Below, one piece after another: positions 37,142-46,592 of a DNA stretch of 64,000 nt. The number at the start of each line of letters is the position of its first letter. Positions within the stretch are counted from its first letter, which is position 1. The notes beneath the pieces are model-generated. The model saw only the letters and a list, made by a program, of their open reading frames with translations, was not told the origin of the DNA and ran no database searches. The DNA is from Glaciecola nitratireducens FR1064 (GTDB lineage Bacteria; Pseudomonadota; Gammaproteobacteria; Enterobacterales; Alteromonadaceae): assembly GCF_000226565.1 (NCBI RefSeq), contig NC_016041.1, positions 1,550,001 through 1,614,000 of the forward strand, given 5' to 3'. Both the position numbers and the translations under genes were made by a program.

Positions 37142-37651
37142 ATGAAACTAATCTTAGCACGCAGAGAAGATCCGAACGCTAGCGTTACATCAAAGCCTCT
37201 CGCCAAAGGATTCACGTTAATTGAACTGATGATTGTGGTCGCTATTATTGGTTTACTAGCAGCGATCGCTTTGCCAACCTACAGTAACTTTGTATTACGC
37301 TCAAAACTGACAGAAACAGCTGTTCAACTTGGCGCTTTTGCTCGCGACTTTAATACTTCGAAACAAATAAACGGTAAATATCCTGACGACGTCTCTGTGG
37401 GTGTCATACCGACTAATTCCTCAGGTCTCACCATCGACAAAACGCAATGGGAAACGCCAACATTATTAGGTGGCAACTGGAACTGGGAAGGAGCTAATAA
37501 CCATTCCTACGCAGGAATATCAATTGACGGTTCCACTGCCGAGGAAGAAGACTTCATGCAGTTAGATACCATTATAGATAACGGTGATTTATCAAGTGGA
37601 AAGTTTCGCAAAACCCCGAATGGAAGATATACCTTTATTCTTGAGGAGTAG
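37142..37651 (+). CDS. Type IV pilin-like protein
   Basis: The 169-residue protein has a class III signal: a 22-residue basic leader ending in Gly, then [20 protein letters not shown] with the conserved Glu5 of the mature protein. Prepilin peptidase would cut between Gly and Phe. The mature part (about 147 residues) has no Cys pair, so the usual disulfide loop of major pilins is missing. No pilus assembly gene is nearby, so it is either a stand-alone minor pilin or a pseudopilin. The leader is longer than the 6-15 residues of typical type IVa pilins. Confidence 0.88.
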   Translation: MKLILARREDPNASVTSKPLAKGFTLIELMIVVAIIGLLAAIALPTYSNFVLRSKLTETAVQLGAFARDFNTSKQINGKYPDDVSVGVIPTNSSGLTIDKTQWETPTLLGGNWNWEGANNHSYAGISIDGSTAEEEDFMQLDTIIDNGDLSSGKFRKTPNGRYTFILEE

Positions 37652-37763
37652 TTAATATACTTGGTTTCAACAAAGGTAAAAGTCTTCATTAATAACTTCT
37701 CGCCATAAGCTTGTGTTATCAAGTTTTAAGAAAGTTAACTAACAATACAAGTGAGTCGTTTAA

Positions 37764-38453
37764 ATGTGGCTGAATCAAGAGCAGACAATCGATTCCGCAA
37801 TACGTGCATACAGAGAGTCTTTATTAAAGGCTAGTCCTAATCATATCGTTATTGACAATCTATTCAATAGTGAGAATCTCGATAAAGTAATGAGCGTTTT
37901 ACGCAATACGACGTGTTGGCAAACTCAAAAGCACACTTATTCTGCTTTATATGTTGATAGTGCCCAGTGGTTAGACGCAAGCAAAGATGAACGCTTTGTA
38001 AGCCGAGATGTTTGGCAACGCGAAGAGATTAATACTGACAGTGCTAATATAGCTCAAGACTTTTTGTCATTTTTGCGTGGGAATGAATTTATGTCATTAT
38101 TATCACGTGTATTTAATGTGCCATTAACCGATATAAATGTGGCAAAGCCAGAAATCAATACTAATTATTTTCGCTTAAGTGCTGCAGACTTTGTGCATCA
38201 ACATGCTGACGATTCGCCCGGAAGAGTAGCCTGTATGCTTTTGTATTTGAATAAAGAATGGAACAACGAAGCCGGCGGTGAGCTCATGTTTATGGGTAAA
38301 AACGATAACGCAATTAGCATCGAGCCTATCTACAATCGCTGTGTTTTGTTTGATCCTTTCTCAGAGGGTTCAGAGCACTGGGTAAATGCCGTGACGTCTG
38401 AAGATACCAATGTATATCGCTATAACGTAACCAGTTGGTATTGGTCTGAATAG
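37764..38453 (+). CDS. 2OG-Fe(II) dioxygenase-like protein
   Basis: The 229-residue protein matches the prolyl-hydroxylase branch of the 2-oxoglutarate/iron(II) oxygenases. The iron ligands are seen as His-x-Asp in VHQHADDSPG and the distal His in GSEHWVNAV, with a 2OG-binding Arg in YRYNVTSW. The segment ACMLLYLNKEWNNEAGGELM is the usual strand pair between them. It lacks a signal peptide, so it acts in the cytosol. It follows the pilin-like gene by 112 bp in the same direction. Substrate is unknown. Confidence 0.85.
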   Translation: MWLNQEQTIDSAIRAYRESLLKASPNHIVIDNLFNSENLDKVMSVLRNTTCWQTQKHTYSALYVDSAQWLDASKDERFVSRDVWQREEINTDSANIAQDFLSFLRGNEFMSLLSRVFNVPLTDINVAKPEINTNYFRLSAADFVHQHADDSPGRVACMLLYLNKEWNNEAGGELMFMGKNDNAISIEPIYNRCVLFDPFSEGSEHWVNAVTSEDTNVYRYNVTSWYWSE

Positions 38454-38636
38454 GGCCTGTTTTCTAAAACTGCTGCGCTACTAACATCAGTAACTGAAGC
38501 AATTTTTGCTACTTTGCTCCCTTGTAACGACAGTCTTCATAGCACGATATTTGAATCAACTTAATGACCATACGGAGAATGATAAAGAGGAATGGATTGC
38601 TTTACAAACGTTTTCACGATACTCAAAGAGATTAGT

Positions 38637-38696
38637 AAGAAATTAGGACAAAAGTAGCGTTTAGCAATCTGTTTTGCGTAAATGTCCTAACTTCTT
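38637..38696. repeat. Long inverted repeat between converging genes
   Basis: AAGAAATTAGGACA at 38637-38650 pairs with TGTCCTAACTTCTT at 38683-38696 with one mismatch. The arms are 14 bp and the loop is 32 bases. It lies between the converging oxygenase and His-tailed protein genes. It could end transcription, or be a small mobile-element remnant; the right arm is followed by ATTA rather than a T-run. Confidence 0.6.
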
Positions 38697-38720
38697 ATTA
38701 CAAGGTATTTTAAGAGACTT

Positions 38721-39593
38721 TCAGTGGCTATGGTGATTCTTATTGTTGTGGTCGTCCGCCATTGGATTTCCATTGGTGTCATAAAATCCTGATGCACCGT
38801 GTTCTATGAAACCTAAATTCATCATTTTTGTTAAAAATGGATCCGTATGATCATCACCAATGTCGGCATAGTCGGTTGCATAATAGTCGTAGCGAGATTT
38901 GAAAAATGGCGTTATCTGTTCACCAGACAAGTCTACGCTTTGTAAAGACCATGATTCTACTATGCTATCCGTTTCTTTCTCTGTAATAGCAAAGCTGTTG
39001 ATCAAGCTCAGCTCGGGAAACCAAGTGATTTCCATTGTTAGCCCATCATTGCTGAATGTTTTTGTTTCGATACGGCCGCAGCCTTCGTTAATCGAATTCG
39101 TTGTGGTAAATTTTTTAAGGAGTGAATCACTTATTAATTGATTGCGATAGGACCAGTCTGATTCTGATTTACCATGCACTTTTTCACCAGGTTGGTATTC
39201 AATAGCTCGCTCGTGCAGGTCGAAAAAACGAGTGCTTTTTATCTGACTCGCCTGATTCAATTGCCAAGACTCAGTGATACCTGTTTGTGGATATTGATGT
39301 GCGACTTCGTTGCCGTTTCTGAGTAAGGTAATCTGCAGCGCTAGGTCTGATTTGTCTCTGGAGTGAGTATTACTAACAATTTCATATACCGCAATAAGCT
39401 TGCTTTTAGGCGAGGCTGAGCTTAAGCACTGTTCATTTATTGCAGCTATCTCGCTTGGTTTTACGAATTTACTTGTATCAATACTGAGAGGACTGCTAGC
39501 TAGCGCGCCAAACGCGGTTACACTCGTAATGAAAATACATAGTTTCATGATGTTCTTCATCGAATTTACTGCAATTTCTATTAAAGATTTCAT
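38721..39593 (-). CDS. Secreted protein of unknown function with His-rich tail
   Basis: I do not recognise this 290-residue protein. It has a signal peptide whose core is MKLCIFITSVTAFGALASS; this begins at the third Met (39548), so the true start may be there rather than at 39593. Two Cys in the mature part (near residues 54 and 172) could form a disulfide. The C-terminus ends DDHNNKNHHSH, a possible metal-binding tail. It precedes two alkaline phosphatase genes on the same strand, 172 bp beyond their end, so a shared role in phosphate scavenging is possible but unproved. Confidence 0.65.
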   Translation of the reverse strand: MKSLIEIAVNSMKNIMKLCIFITSVTAFGALASSPLSIDTSKFVKPSEIAAINEQCLSSASPKSKLIAVYEIVSNTHSRDKSDLALQITLLRNGNEVAHQYPQTGITESWQLNQASQIKSTRFFDLHERAIEYQPGEKVHGKSESDWSYRNQLISDSLLKKFTTTNSINEGCGRIETKTFSNDGLTMEITWFPELSLINSFAITEKETDSIVESWSLQSVDLSGEQITPFFKSRYDYYATDYADIGDDHTDPFLTKMMNLGFIEHGASGFYDTNGNPMADDHNNKNHHSH

Positions 39594-39765
39594 AGTGGGT
39601 GCTTATCCGTTTTAATTTTGAGTCTTTTAACGTCGCTTGATGCTTTCACCGCATGCAAGTTCACGTGTATTCAACTGTCTGTTATTATTTCTAATGGTCT
39701 AAATGAGGTATAACGGATGAATCATCACCCGCTATACCTAGAGACTAAACCAATACAACAGTGAA

Positions 39766-41718
39766 CTATTGAGCGCTATTTGCCTTGCCGCTTAAATCGG
39801 AAGCAAAGTCCATAACATGGTAAATCATGTTTTGCTCATTAGTACCGTTAAGTAAAAAAGCACCGGGTCCTTTCGCATAAATACCCACGTCTTCACCTGA
39901 GTGCGTTTCGCTTTCTAGTGGCACTAATGCTTCTTGGTGAAAGCCCGCAGATGTGGTGTCAATGTTACTTAAGTCTTGGCGACCAGCAGCAATTGGCATA
40001 CCGTAGGAAGCGTCAGCGTCAGTCACTTCATTTCCTAAATTTTGGAAACCTCTGCCATTGGTGTAACCCAAGGTCGTGTATGGCTGGCCATCGGCAGCTA
40101 ATGCGGCTTCTGTTTGACCTACGCTAACGACCTTCCCAAGTATTGGATTACCGCGCTTCGGATATCCAGCAATGGTGAATACATGACCATGATCGGCGGT
40201 TACAATAATTAATGTATCCTCATCATTGGTCATCTCATCGGCCAAGGCAATGGCCTCCGAGAATGCGATAGTGTCGGTTAAAGCTCCATAAGCACTACCT
40301 GCATGGTGGCTATGATCGATTCGACCCGATTCAACGGAGAGGAAAAAGCCTAGGGGATTATTGTCCAAAATTTCAATTGCCTTGGCCGTCATCTCTGCAA
40401 TGCTAGGCTCTCCAGCAATATCATTGCCTCTATCTGCTTCGTACTGCATGTGAGACTCGTTGAACAAACCAAATACATGAGTTGTGGTTTCAGTATTAAT
40501 TGCGTTAAAGCCTGCTTGGTCGAACACATACGCGCCCGAAGGGTAGGTAAGCGACCATTCTGCCGTTAAATCACGGCCATCTGTACGATCGCCTTCTACA
40601 GCGCTAGCTGCATCTGCGCTGTTAAACGCAGCGTCTCTCGGTAAAAAGTGTCTTCTACCACCACCAAAAACGACTTCGAGTCCATTCACATTGCTACCTT
40701 CAAAGCGCGTTTCTAAATTCGCTTTAAAATTAACGAGTTGTTCTGCTATGTCTTTGCAGCCAGCAGTGACTGCAGCCGCAGGCATGTCAGAAACATCTTC
40801 CCAGTTACGGTCAGCTGATTTTGCATACGTCGCCGCTGGCGTTGCGTGCGTTATTCTAGCTGTGGAAATAATACCCGTCGACTTACCTGCTAACTCGGCA
40901 AGCTCCAGCGCTGTAACCAGTTCATTTCCGGCCACCGTTGAGCAATCGCCGCGTACAATATTTTCATCAACACCGATAACACCCACATCGGTTTTAACTC
41001 CGCTTACCATTGCCGTCATGGTGCCAGCTGAGTCGGGTGTTTGTGCGTCAACATTGTAAGTTTTTGCAAGGCCCGTAAATGGGAAACGGTCAAAGGAAAG
41101 ACTATTTTCTTCGCCTAACTGGCCATTCATCTGGCCTTCCAATATGCGTGAAGCTGTAACCGTTGATACTCCCATTCCATCGCCTACAAACAAGATGACA
41201 TTCTTAGCTGAGCCTTTTAGTTGCTCAATTAAAGCTGCTTGCTGCGCCGGCCCAGTGGTGTCATACGACGTAACTTGCTGCGCTTTGTCAGCATTGGCAC
41301 TGTTAATTTGCGTGTTCGCGCCACTTGTCGCGTTTAACCATGTATCTTTGTTTTGTGAAATGAGTGCTGCACCATCGACAAACCACGGATTATTTAAGCT
41401 GTTAAGCAACTGCGTAGAGCTAACTGCCGTGACGCCAGGTGCGCATACGTAGTTTGTACTTGTGATTTCGCTCGGTTCTAAAATGCCACTCGCGTCAGCG
41501 TCAACCCCAGATTCAAACTTCACACCACTATTTGGACAGTTTGTGTCACCAATAGTCAGATTAGTTTGCACCACTAGGCTGCTGTTGCCCGTTGAACCAT
41601 CTTGGCCATCAGTGCCATTTATTCCTGCAACGCCATTAGCGCCATCATCGCCTTCTAAAAAACAACCATTTAGTCCAATTACGGCAATTGCGATAAGACT
41701 GAGTTTTAAATTTTTCAT
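39766..41718 (-). CDS. PhoA-type alkaline phosphatase, lipoprotein with collagen-like stalk
   Basis: The 650-residue protein hydrolyses phosphate monoesters, using two zinc ions and magnesium in the PhoA family. A lipobox LNGC places the lipid-bearing Cys at residue 19. Residues 24-44 form six Gly-X-Y collagen-like repeats, followed by a small module with two Cys and a calcium-type loop DADASGILEPSEI, as in DUF7151-like regions of other lipoproteins. The catalytic domain starts near residue 170 with FVGDGMGVST, has the nucleophile Ser230 in PDSAGTMTA, and VTADHGH later. The stalk likely holds the enzyme off the outer membrane. A close paralogue lies 15 bp upstream. Confidence 0.93.
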   Translation of the reverse strand: MKNLKLSLIAIAVIGLNGCFLEGDDGANGVAGINGTDGQDGSTGNSSLVVQTNLTIGDTNCPNSGVKFESGVDADASGILEPSEITSTNYVCAPGVTAVSSTQLLNSLNNPWFVDGAALISQNKDTWLNATSGANTQINSANADKAQQVTSYDTTGPAQQAALIEQLKGSAKNVILFVGDGMGVSTVTASRILEGQMNGQLGEENSLSFDRFPFTGLAKTYNVDAQTPDSAGTMTAMVSGVKTDVGVIGVDENIVRGDCSTVAGNELVTALELAELAGKSTGIISTARITHATPAATYAKSADRNWEDVSDMPAAAVTAGCKDIAEQLVNFKANLETRFEGSNVNGLEVVFGGGRRHFLPRDAAFNSADAASAVEGDRTDGRDLTAEWSLTYPSGAYVFDQAGFNAINTETTTHVFGLFNESHMQYEADRGNDIAGEPSIAEMTAKAIEILDNNPLGFFLSVESGRIDHSHHAGSAYGALTDTIAFSEAIALADEMTNDEDTLIIVTADHGHVFTIAGYPKRGNPILGKVVSVGQTEAALAADGQPYTTLGYTNGRGFQNLGNEVTDADASYGMPIAAGRQDLSNIDTTSAGFHQEALVPLESETHSGEDVGIYAKGPGAFLLNGTNEQNMIYHVMDFASDLSGKANSAQ

Positions 41719-41733
41719 TCTAATTCTCCCTAA

Positions 41734-43317
41734 TTATTCTTGGATAAGATCAAGTGCTTGATTGATCACATGAAACAAAGCACTTTGCTCAATCACACCT
41801 TGGACTAACTGCGCTCCTGGACCATTTGCATGTAGGGCAACATCTTCACCACTATGAGTTTCGGAGCTTAGTGGTACCAATGCTTCTTGGTGGAAGCCTG
41901 ACGATTCAGTGTCGATCGCAGATATGTCTTTGCGGCCAGCATTGTTAGTCATTGCGTAAGATGCATCGGCATCTGTTTCAGTGCCCAAATCCATCATTCC
42001 AAGGCCATTGGTGTAGCCTAATGTAGTGTAGGGTAGGCCATCAGCATCTTGCGCTGGCGTATCTGAATTCACTCCGACTACCTTGCCGAGAATAGGGTTG
42101 CCGCGTTTTGGATAGCCTGCAATCGTAAATACGTGACCGTGGTCAGCGGTAACGAGAATTAAGGTGTCCTCGCTACTAGTCATGTCATAAGCTTTCTTAA
42201 CTGCATTAGATAGTTCAATAGCATCAGTGAGGGCGTTATATGCGCTGCCAGCGTGATGTCCATGGTCAATGCGACCTGATTCAACCATCAAGAAGAACCC
42301 TTTCTCTTGGTTGTCTAAAATATCAATCGCTTTTTCGGTCATCTGCGTCAAGCTCGGCTCGCCTGCGATATCGTTGCCGCGATCCGCCTCATATTGCATA
42401 TGCGACTCGTTGAATAAACCAAACACCTTTGTAGACGTTGCCGCATGAATTGCGTCAAATCCTGTTTGGTCAAAAACGTAATTTCCAAGCGGGTATTTTG
42501 TTTTCCATTCTGCAGTCAGGTCGCGTCCATCAGTGCGATCGCCTTCAACTGCGCTCGCTGCATCAGTGCTATTGAATGCTTCATCTTTAGGGAGAAAGTG
42601 ACGACGTCCACCACCAAAAACAACATCAATTCCATCTATATCAACACCGACATAACGCTTTTCCAAATAGTTTTCAAAATTGACTAACTGATCAGCAATA
42701 TCTTTACAGCCTCCAGTTATCGCAGCTTCCGGCATATCAGATATGTCTTCCCAGTTTCTATCTGCAGATTTAGCATAGGTTGCCGCTGGTGTTGCGTGCG
42801 TAATGCGAGCGGTCGAAATAATACCTGTTGCTAAGCCTTTAATTTCAGCTAGTTCAAGTGCAGTAACAACTTCATTCCCAGCAACGGTAGAACAATCACC
42901 GCGACTAATGTCTTCATCAACGCCGATAACACCCACGTCAGTTTTCAAGCCAGACATCATGGCGGTCATTGTGCCGGCAGAGTCGGGTGTTTGTGCATCA
43001 ACGTTATAAGTTTTAACAAGTGCTGTGTGTGGAAATGATTCAAAACTAAGGTAACCTTCTTCTCCAAGTTGGTCATTCAGTTGCCCTTGTAAAATTCGAG
43101 CAGATGTTAGCGTTGAAATACCCATTCCATCACCTATAAATACAATCACATTTTTGGCTTTAAAACTGTTGTTCGTTTGCAGTTTTTCCATTAGTTTAGC
43201 GTGAGCATCGGTGTACCAAGCATTTGATGTTTGGTGTTCAGGCAGAGCTGTTGCAGCAGCAACCGTACTAAGGCCTGCTGTAAGAGAGAGAATAGCTATC
43301 TTTCTGATTAAATTCAT
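41734..43317 (-). CDS. PhoA-type alkaline phosphatase, secreted
   Basis: The 527-residue protein has a signal peptide (MNLIRKIAILSLTAGLSTVA, cleavage near AATA), FIGDGMGIST metal motif near residue 62, nucleophile Ser113 in PDSAGTMTA, and LVTADHGHVFT. It is very similar to the downstream lipoprotein paralogue throughout the catalytic domain but lacks the stalk. I chose ATG 43317, preceded by AGGAAAAATT; the TTG at 43338 would put seven residues in front of a complete signal peptide. The pair is probably transcribed together. Confidence 0.94.
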   Translation of the reverse strand: MNLIRKIAILSLTAGLSTVAAATALPEHQTSNAWYTDAHAKLMEKLQTNNSFKAKNVIVFIGDGMGISTLTSARILQGQLNDQLGEEGYLSFESFPHTALVKTYNVDAQTPDSAGTMTAMMSGLKTDVGVIGVDEDISRGDCSTVAGNEVVTALELAEIKGLATGIISTARITHATPAATYAKSADRNWEDISDMPEAAITGGCKDIADQLVNFENYLEKRYVGVDIDGIDVVFGGGRRHFLPKDEAFNSTDAASAVEGDRTDGRDLTAEWKTKYPLGNYVFDQTGFDAIHAATSTKVFGLFNESHMQYEADRGNDIAGEPSLTQMTEKAIDILDNQEKGFFLMVESGRIDHGHHAGSAYNALTDAIELSNAVKKAYDMTSSEDTLILVTADHGHVFTIAGYPKRGNPILGKVVGVNSDTPAQDADGLPYTTLGYTNGLGMMDLGTETDADASYAMTNNAGRKDISAIDTESSGFHQEALVPLSSETHSGEDVALHANGPGAQLVQGVIEQSALFHVINQALDLIQE

Positions 43318-43444
43318 AATTTTTCCTAGACAATCCAAGTCAAGTTAATCGATTGAGCGCGAACTGATGAAAATAAGGTTTCATCGAGCCGCTATAGACT
43401 AAAAATTAATTGTGACAATTTAGGGATATAAAAATGAACAATTA

Positions 43445-43484
43445 GTGTAGGAAAAGTGACAGTGCTCTTACGTTTTTATGACTG
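43445..43484 (-). promoter_or_regulatory. Candidate PhoB (Pho box) region
   Basis: On the minus strand CAGTCAT and, 22 bases on, CTGTCAC match PhoB half-sites (CTGTCAT/C), with weaker half-sites CCTACAC and ACGTAAG filling the 11-bp phase. The cluster lies about 130 bp upstream of the phosphatase start. Phosphate control fits the genes. The match is partial and is an inference. Confidence 0.45.
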
Positions 43485-43582
43485 TTTTTTTATGCTTTTG
43501 TTAACGTAATTTTGCACTTTTATTACAAGGTAGGCAGGGGTTGACCTACAGTAAAAGTGCTGGGGTAATGCAGCTGTTGAGA

Positions 43583-44308
43583 TTACTGAAAGGCGCGATT
43601 TTCTAACGACAAGTGATGTGCATCAGCAATCAAAATACTGCCCTGATCATACCAATCACCTAGCACGATGCGCTTCATCGGTTTATTGTTAACGTAAAAT
43701 TTATGCACATTTGGTCGATGCGTGTGTCCATGTATCAGCAAGTCAACGTTATGTCGCTGCATTGCTAATTCAACTTCACTTTGGGTTACGTCCATAATCT
43801 CAGCGGTCAATTGTTTCTGATTGTTTTTGCTTGTCTCACGACCGTCGTTAGCGATTTTTTGACGTATTTTTAGAGGCAGCAACAGCATGAGCCTAGGCCA
43901 CCACCAACTGCGAGATTTTTTTCTAAACTTCTGATACTCAAGGTCGCGAGTGCACAGTTCGTCGCCGTGCATTAGGAGGGCTCTGCGGCCGTACAGATCG
44001 ATAACATACTGTTCCGGCAGAATAGTCATGCCAGCTCTGTCAGCAAACGCTTGGCGAATGGCGAAGTCGCGATTACCGTGAATGAAATAAATAGGTACTG
44101 TAGCACTCAAACTTTTTAATGCGGCGGCAATGCTTTCTGAGAAAGGAGTGACGTTGTCGTCTCCAATCCATACTTCGAAAAGGTCGCCTAAAATATAAAG
44201 CGCGTCTGCGTGAATGGCTTCCGTTTGCAGAAAGTGAAACAGGCAGTTGTTAATATCTTGCCGATCTGCACTAAGATGCAGATCGGAGATAAAGTAGGTA
44301 ACAGACAT
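43583..44308 (-). CDS. lpxH: UDP-2,3-diacylglucosamine diphosphatase
   Basis: LpxH removes UMP from UDP-2,3-diacylglucosamine to give lipid X in lipid A synthesis at the inner membrane. The 241-residue metallophosphoesterase has SDLHLSADRQDI, GDLFEVWIGDDN, the HGNRDF metal motif, LMHGDELC and IHGHTHRPNVH. Length equals E. coli LpxH (240). It follows ppiB by 27 bp on the same strand, the conserved ppiB-lpxH pair. Confidence 0.97.
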   Translation of the reverse strand: MSVTYFISDLHLSADRQDINNCLFHFLQTEAIHADALYILGDLFEVWIGDDNVTPFSESIAAALKSLSATVPIYFIHGNRDFAIRQAFADRAGMTILPEQYVIDLYGRRALLMHGDELCTRDLEYQKFRKKSRSWWWPRLMLLLPLKIRQKIANDGRETSKNNQKQLTAEIMDVTQSEVELAMQRHNVDLLIHGHTHRPNVHKFYVNNKPMKRIVLGDWYDQGSILIADAHHLSLENRAFQ

Positions 44309-44335
44309 TATTATTGTCTAAGAATGAATGTCGTG

Positions 44336-44830
44336 TTATTCAATAATTTCTGCAGACTCAATTATTACGTCTTCTAGCGGAACATCTTGATGCATGCCCA
44401 TGTTACCTGTAGCAACACCTTTGATTTTTTCAACAACGTCCATGCCTTCAACAACTTCAGCGAATACGCAGTAGCCGTAACCTTGAGAATTAGCGGCAGT
44501 AAAATCTAAAAAGTTATTGTCTTTTACGTTAATGAAAAATTGAGCTGTCGCTGAATGCGGGTCGTTTGTGCGAGCCATTGCAAGCGTACCTAATTTATTA
44601 CTCTTGCCGTTATCGGCTTCGTTTTCAATTGGTGCTTTAGGGGTCTTCTGTTCAAGGCCAGGTTCGAAACCACCACCTTGCACCATGAAGTTGCTGATTA
44701 CGCGATGAAAAATCGTGCCGTTGTAAAAACCCTCTTCGACGTAGCTTAAAAAGTTCGCCACCGTCTTTGGAGCTGCGTCTGCAAACATAGCGAGCTTAAT
44801 ATCGCCGTGATTTGTCTTTAAAATAACCAT
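44336..44830 (-). CDS. ppiB: Cytosolic peptidyl-prolyl cis-trans isomerase B
   Basis: PpiB is a cyclophilin that speeds proline isomerisation during folding. The 164-residue protein has [39 protein letters not shown] and the [12 protein letters not shown] tail. There is no signal peptide, so it is the cytosolic form rather than PpiA. It is divergent from cysS as in E. coli. Confidence 0.97.
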   Translation of the reverse strand: MVILKTNHGDIKLAMFADAAPKTVANFLSYVEEGFYNGTIFHRVISNFMVQGGGFEPGLEQKTPKAPIENEADNGKSNKLGTLAMARTNDPHSATAQFFINVKDNNFLDFTAANSQGYGYCVFAEVVEGMDVVEKIKGVATGNMGMHQDVPLEDVIIESAEIIE

Positions 44831-44996
44831 TGTTTAATCCTGTATTAGTGAATGTTATATTCAATTTTTCGCTTTGCACAGATGCAAGCCAAAACATGAA
44901 ATTTTGAAGCTAGATTTTAATGCGCTAATGGTAGCGTAAAATGCCTGTAAGACCAACGAGATGCTCATGTTTTTGCTGCATTATTCATAAAAGCGG

Positions 44997-45024
44997 TTCA
45001 CATTTTTGGTGTCGATGCTAGAAT
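44997..45024 (+). promoter_or_regulatory. Candidate cysS promoter
   Basis: TTCACA and TAGAAT are 16 bp apart, and TGC directly before the -10 gives the extended form. It lies 66 bp upstream of cysS in the ppiB-cysS divergent gap. Confidence 0.5.
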
Positions 45025-45089
45025 TCGTCCGATTTTAACCTTGCTGCATAGCAAAGCTACGTAATAGAACCATAAGGTAAGCACAAAAC

Positions 45090-46478
45090 ATGCTACAGAT
45101 TTACAACACTTTAACTCGCAAAAAAGAGCCCTTTACTCCGCTAGTTGAGAACAAGGTCGGCTTATATGTGTGCGGAATTACCGTGTATGATCTCTGTCAT
45201 ATGGGCCATGCCCGTACCTACCTCAGTTTTGATATTATGGTTCGATACCTTCGTCACGCTGGCTACGACGTCAACTACGTGCGTAATATTACTGATGTTG
45301 ATGATAAAATTATTCAACGCGCGATCGCTAATAATGAAACACCAGACGAATTAACCAAGCGCACCATTGCTATGATGCATGAAGATTTCGCGTCAATTAA
45401 CCTAACAGAGCCTGATATAGAGCCTCGTGTTACTGAACACATGGACGAAATTGTTGATGTTATTCAACGCTTAATTGAAAAAAAGCACGCTTATCAAGCT
45501 CCCTCAGGTGACGTTTTGTTTGATGTGAGTTCGTATGAGCAATATGGTCGCTTAAGTAAGCAAGACTTGTCGCAGCTAAATGCAGGTGCTCGCGTTGAAA
45601 CGAGCAGCGATAAGGATGATCCTCTTGATTTCGTTTTGTGGAAGTCGGCAAAACCAGATGAACCTAGTTGGGCATCACCTTGGGGCAATGGCCGCCCCGG
45701 TTGGCATATTGAGTGTTCAGCAATGAACCATAAACATTTGGGCGAGCATTTCGATATTCATGGCGGTGGCTCAGATTTGATGTTTCCACATCATGAAAAT
45801 GAGATAGCGCAATCATGCTGTGCTTTCGATACACCCTATGTAAATACATGGATGCACGCCGGAATGGTGCAGGTGGACGACGTTAAAATGTCAAAATCAC
45901 TGGGCAATTTTTTCACGCTGCGCGACGTATTAAAAGTGCATGATCCCGAGACGCTGAGATTCTTCCTGATGTCGGCGCATTACCGCAGTCAATTAAGTTA
46001 TTCACAGGACAGTATTTCACAAGCGAAAGCGGGTTTGGAAAGACTGTATACATCTTTACGTGATATTACGCCGAATATGGGCGTAGATTTAGCACAAGGT
46101 GGTTATTTAGCTCGATTTGAAGCAGCGATGAATGATGATTTTAATATGCCAGTTGCGTTCTCTGTATTGTTCGATGTAGCAAAAGATTTGAACAAAGCTA
46201 GCGATCCTGCAGTGGCAAACGATCTTGCTGGTATTTTGAAAAAGCTAGGCGCTATTTTAGGTATTTTACAAATGGCACCATCAGATTACTTACAGGGCAA
46301 TTTAGGTGGTGAGGAAGGTGATGATTTAGCCGCGAAGGTTGAGGCACTTATCGAGCAACGCAACACGGCGCGCGCAAATAAAGATTGGCCAATGGCAGAT
46401 GCTGCCCGTGACGGTTTAAATGAAATAGGTGTTGTGCTGGAAGACGGTCCTTCAGGAACAACTTGGCGAAAAGTGTAA
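45090..46478 (+). CDS. cysS: Cysteinyl-tRNA synthetase
   Basis: CysS charges tRNA-Cys with cysteine. The 462-residue class Ia synthetase has the zinc Cys in YVCGITVYD, the HIGH-type motif [11 protein letters not shown], a central WHIECSAM zinc segment with C and HHENEIAQS, and [13 protein letters not shown] as the KMSKS loop. The length is one residue more than E. coli CysS (461). Single-gene unit with its own terminator. Confidence 0.98.
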   Translation: MLQIYNTLTRKKEPFTPLVENKVGLYVCGITVYDLCHMGHARTYLSFDIMVRYLRHAGYDVNYVRNITDVDDKIIQRAIANNETPDELTKRTIAMMHEDFASINLTEPDIEPRVTEHMDEIVDVIQRLIEKKHAYQAPSGDVLFDVSSYEQYGRLSKQDLSQLNAGARVETSSDKDDPLDFVLWKSAKPDEPSWASPWGNGRPGWHIECSAMNHKHLGEHFDIHGGGSDLMFPHHENEIAQSCCAFDTPYVNTWMHAGMVQVDDVKMSKSLGNFFTLRDVLKVHDPETLRFFLMSAHYRSQLSYSQDSISQAKAGLERLYTSLRDITPNMGVDLAQGGYLARFEAAMNDDFNMPVAFSVLFDVAKDLNKASDPAVANDLAGILKKLGAILGILQMAPSDYLQGNLGGEEGDDLAAKVEALIEQRNTARANKDWPMADAARDGLNEIGVVLEDGPSGTTWRKV

Positions 46479-46484
46479 ACTTTC

Positions 46485-46513
46485 AGAAAGAGCGTATTTT
46501 TTACGCTCTTTCT
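46485..46513. terminator. Terminator between cysS and mltD
   Basis: AGAAAGAGCGTA and TACGCTCTTTCT are perfect 12-bp complements around a TTTTT loop, seven bases after the cysS stop. The T-tract after the stem is short, but the stem is strong. Confidence 0.82.
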
Positions 46514-46592
46514 AAATTTACTTAAAGGTTTATTGACGGTAGGGCGTCTATTTTGTATATCATTACTCTTCTTTAACTAGTCGAGTAAAAGG

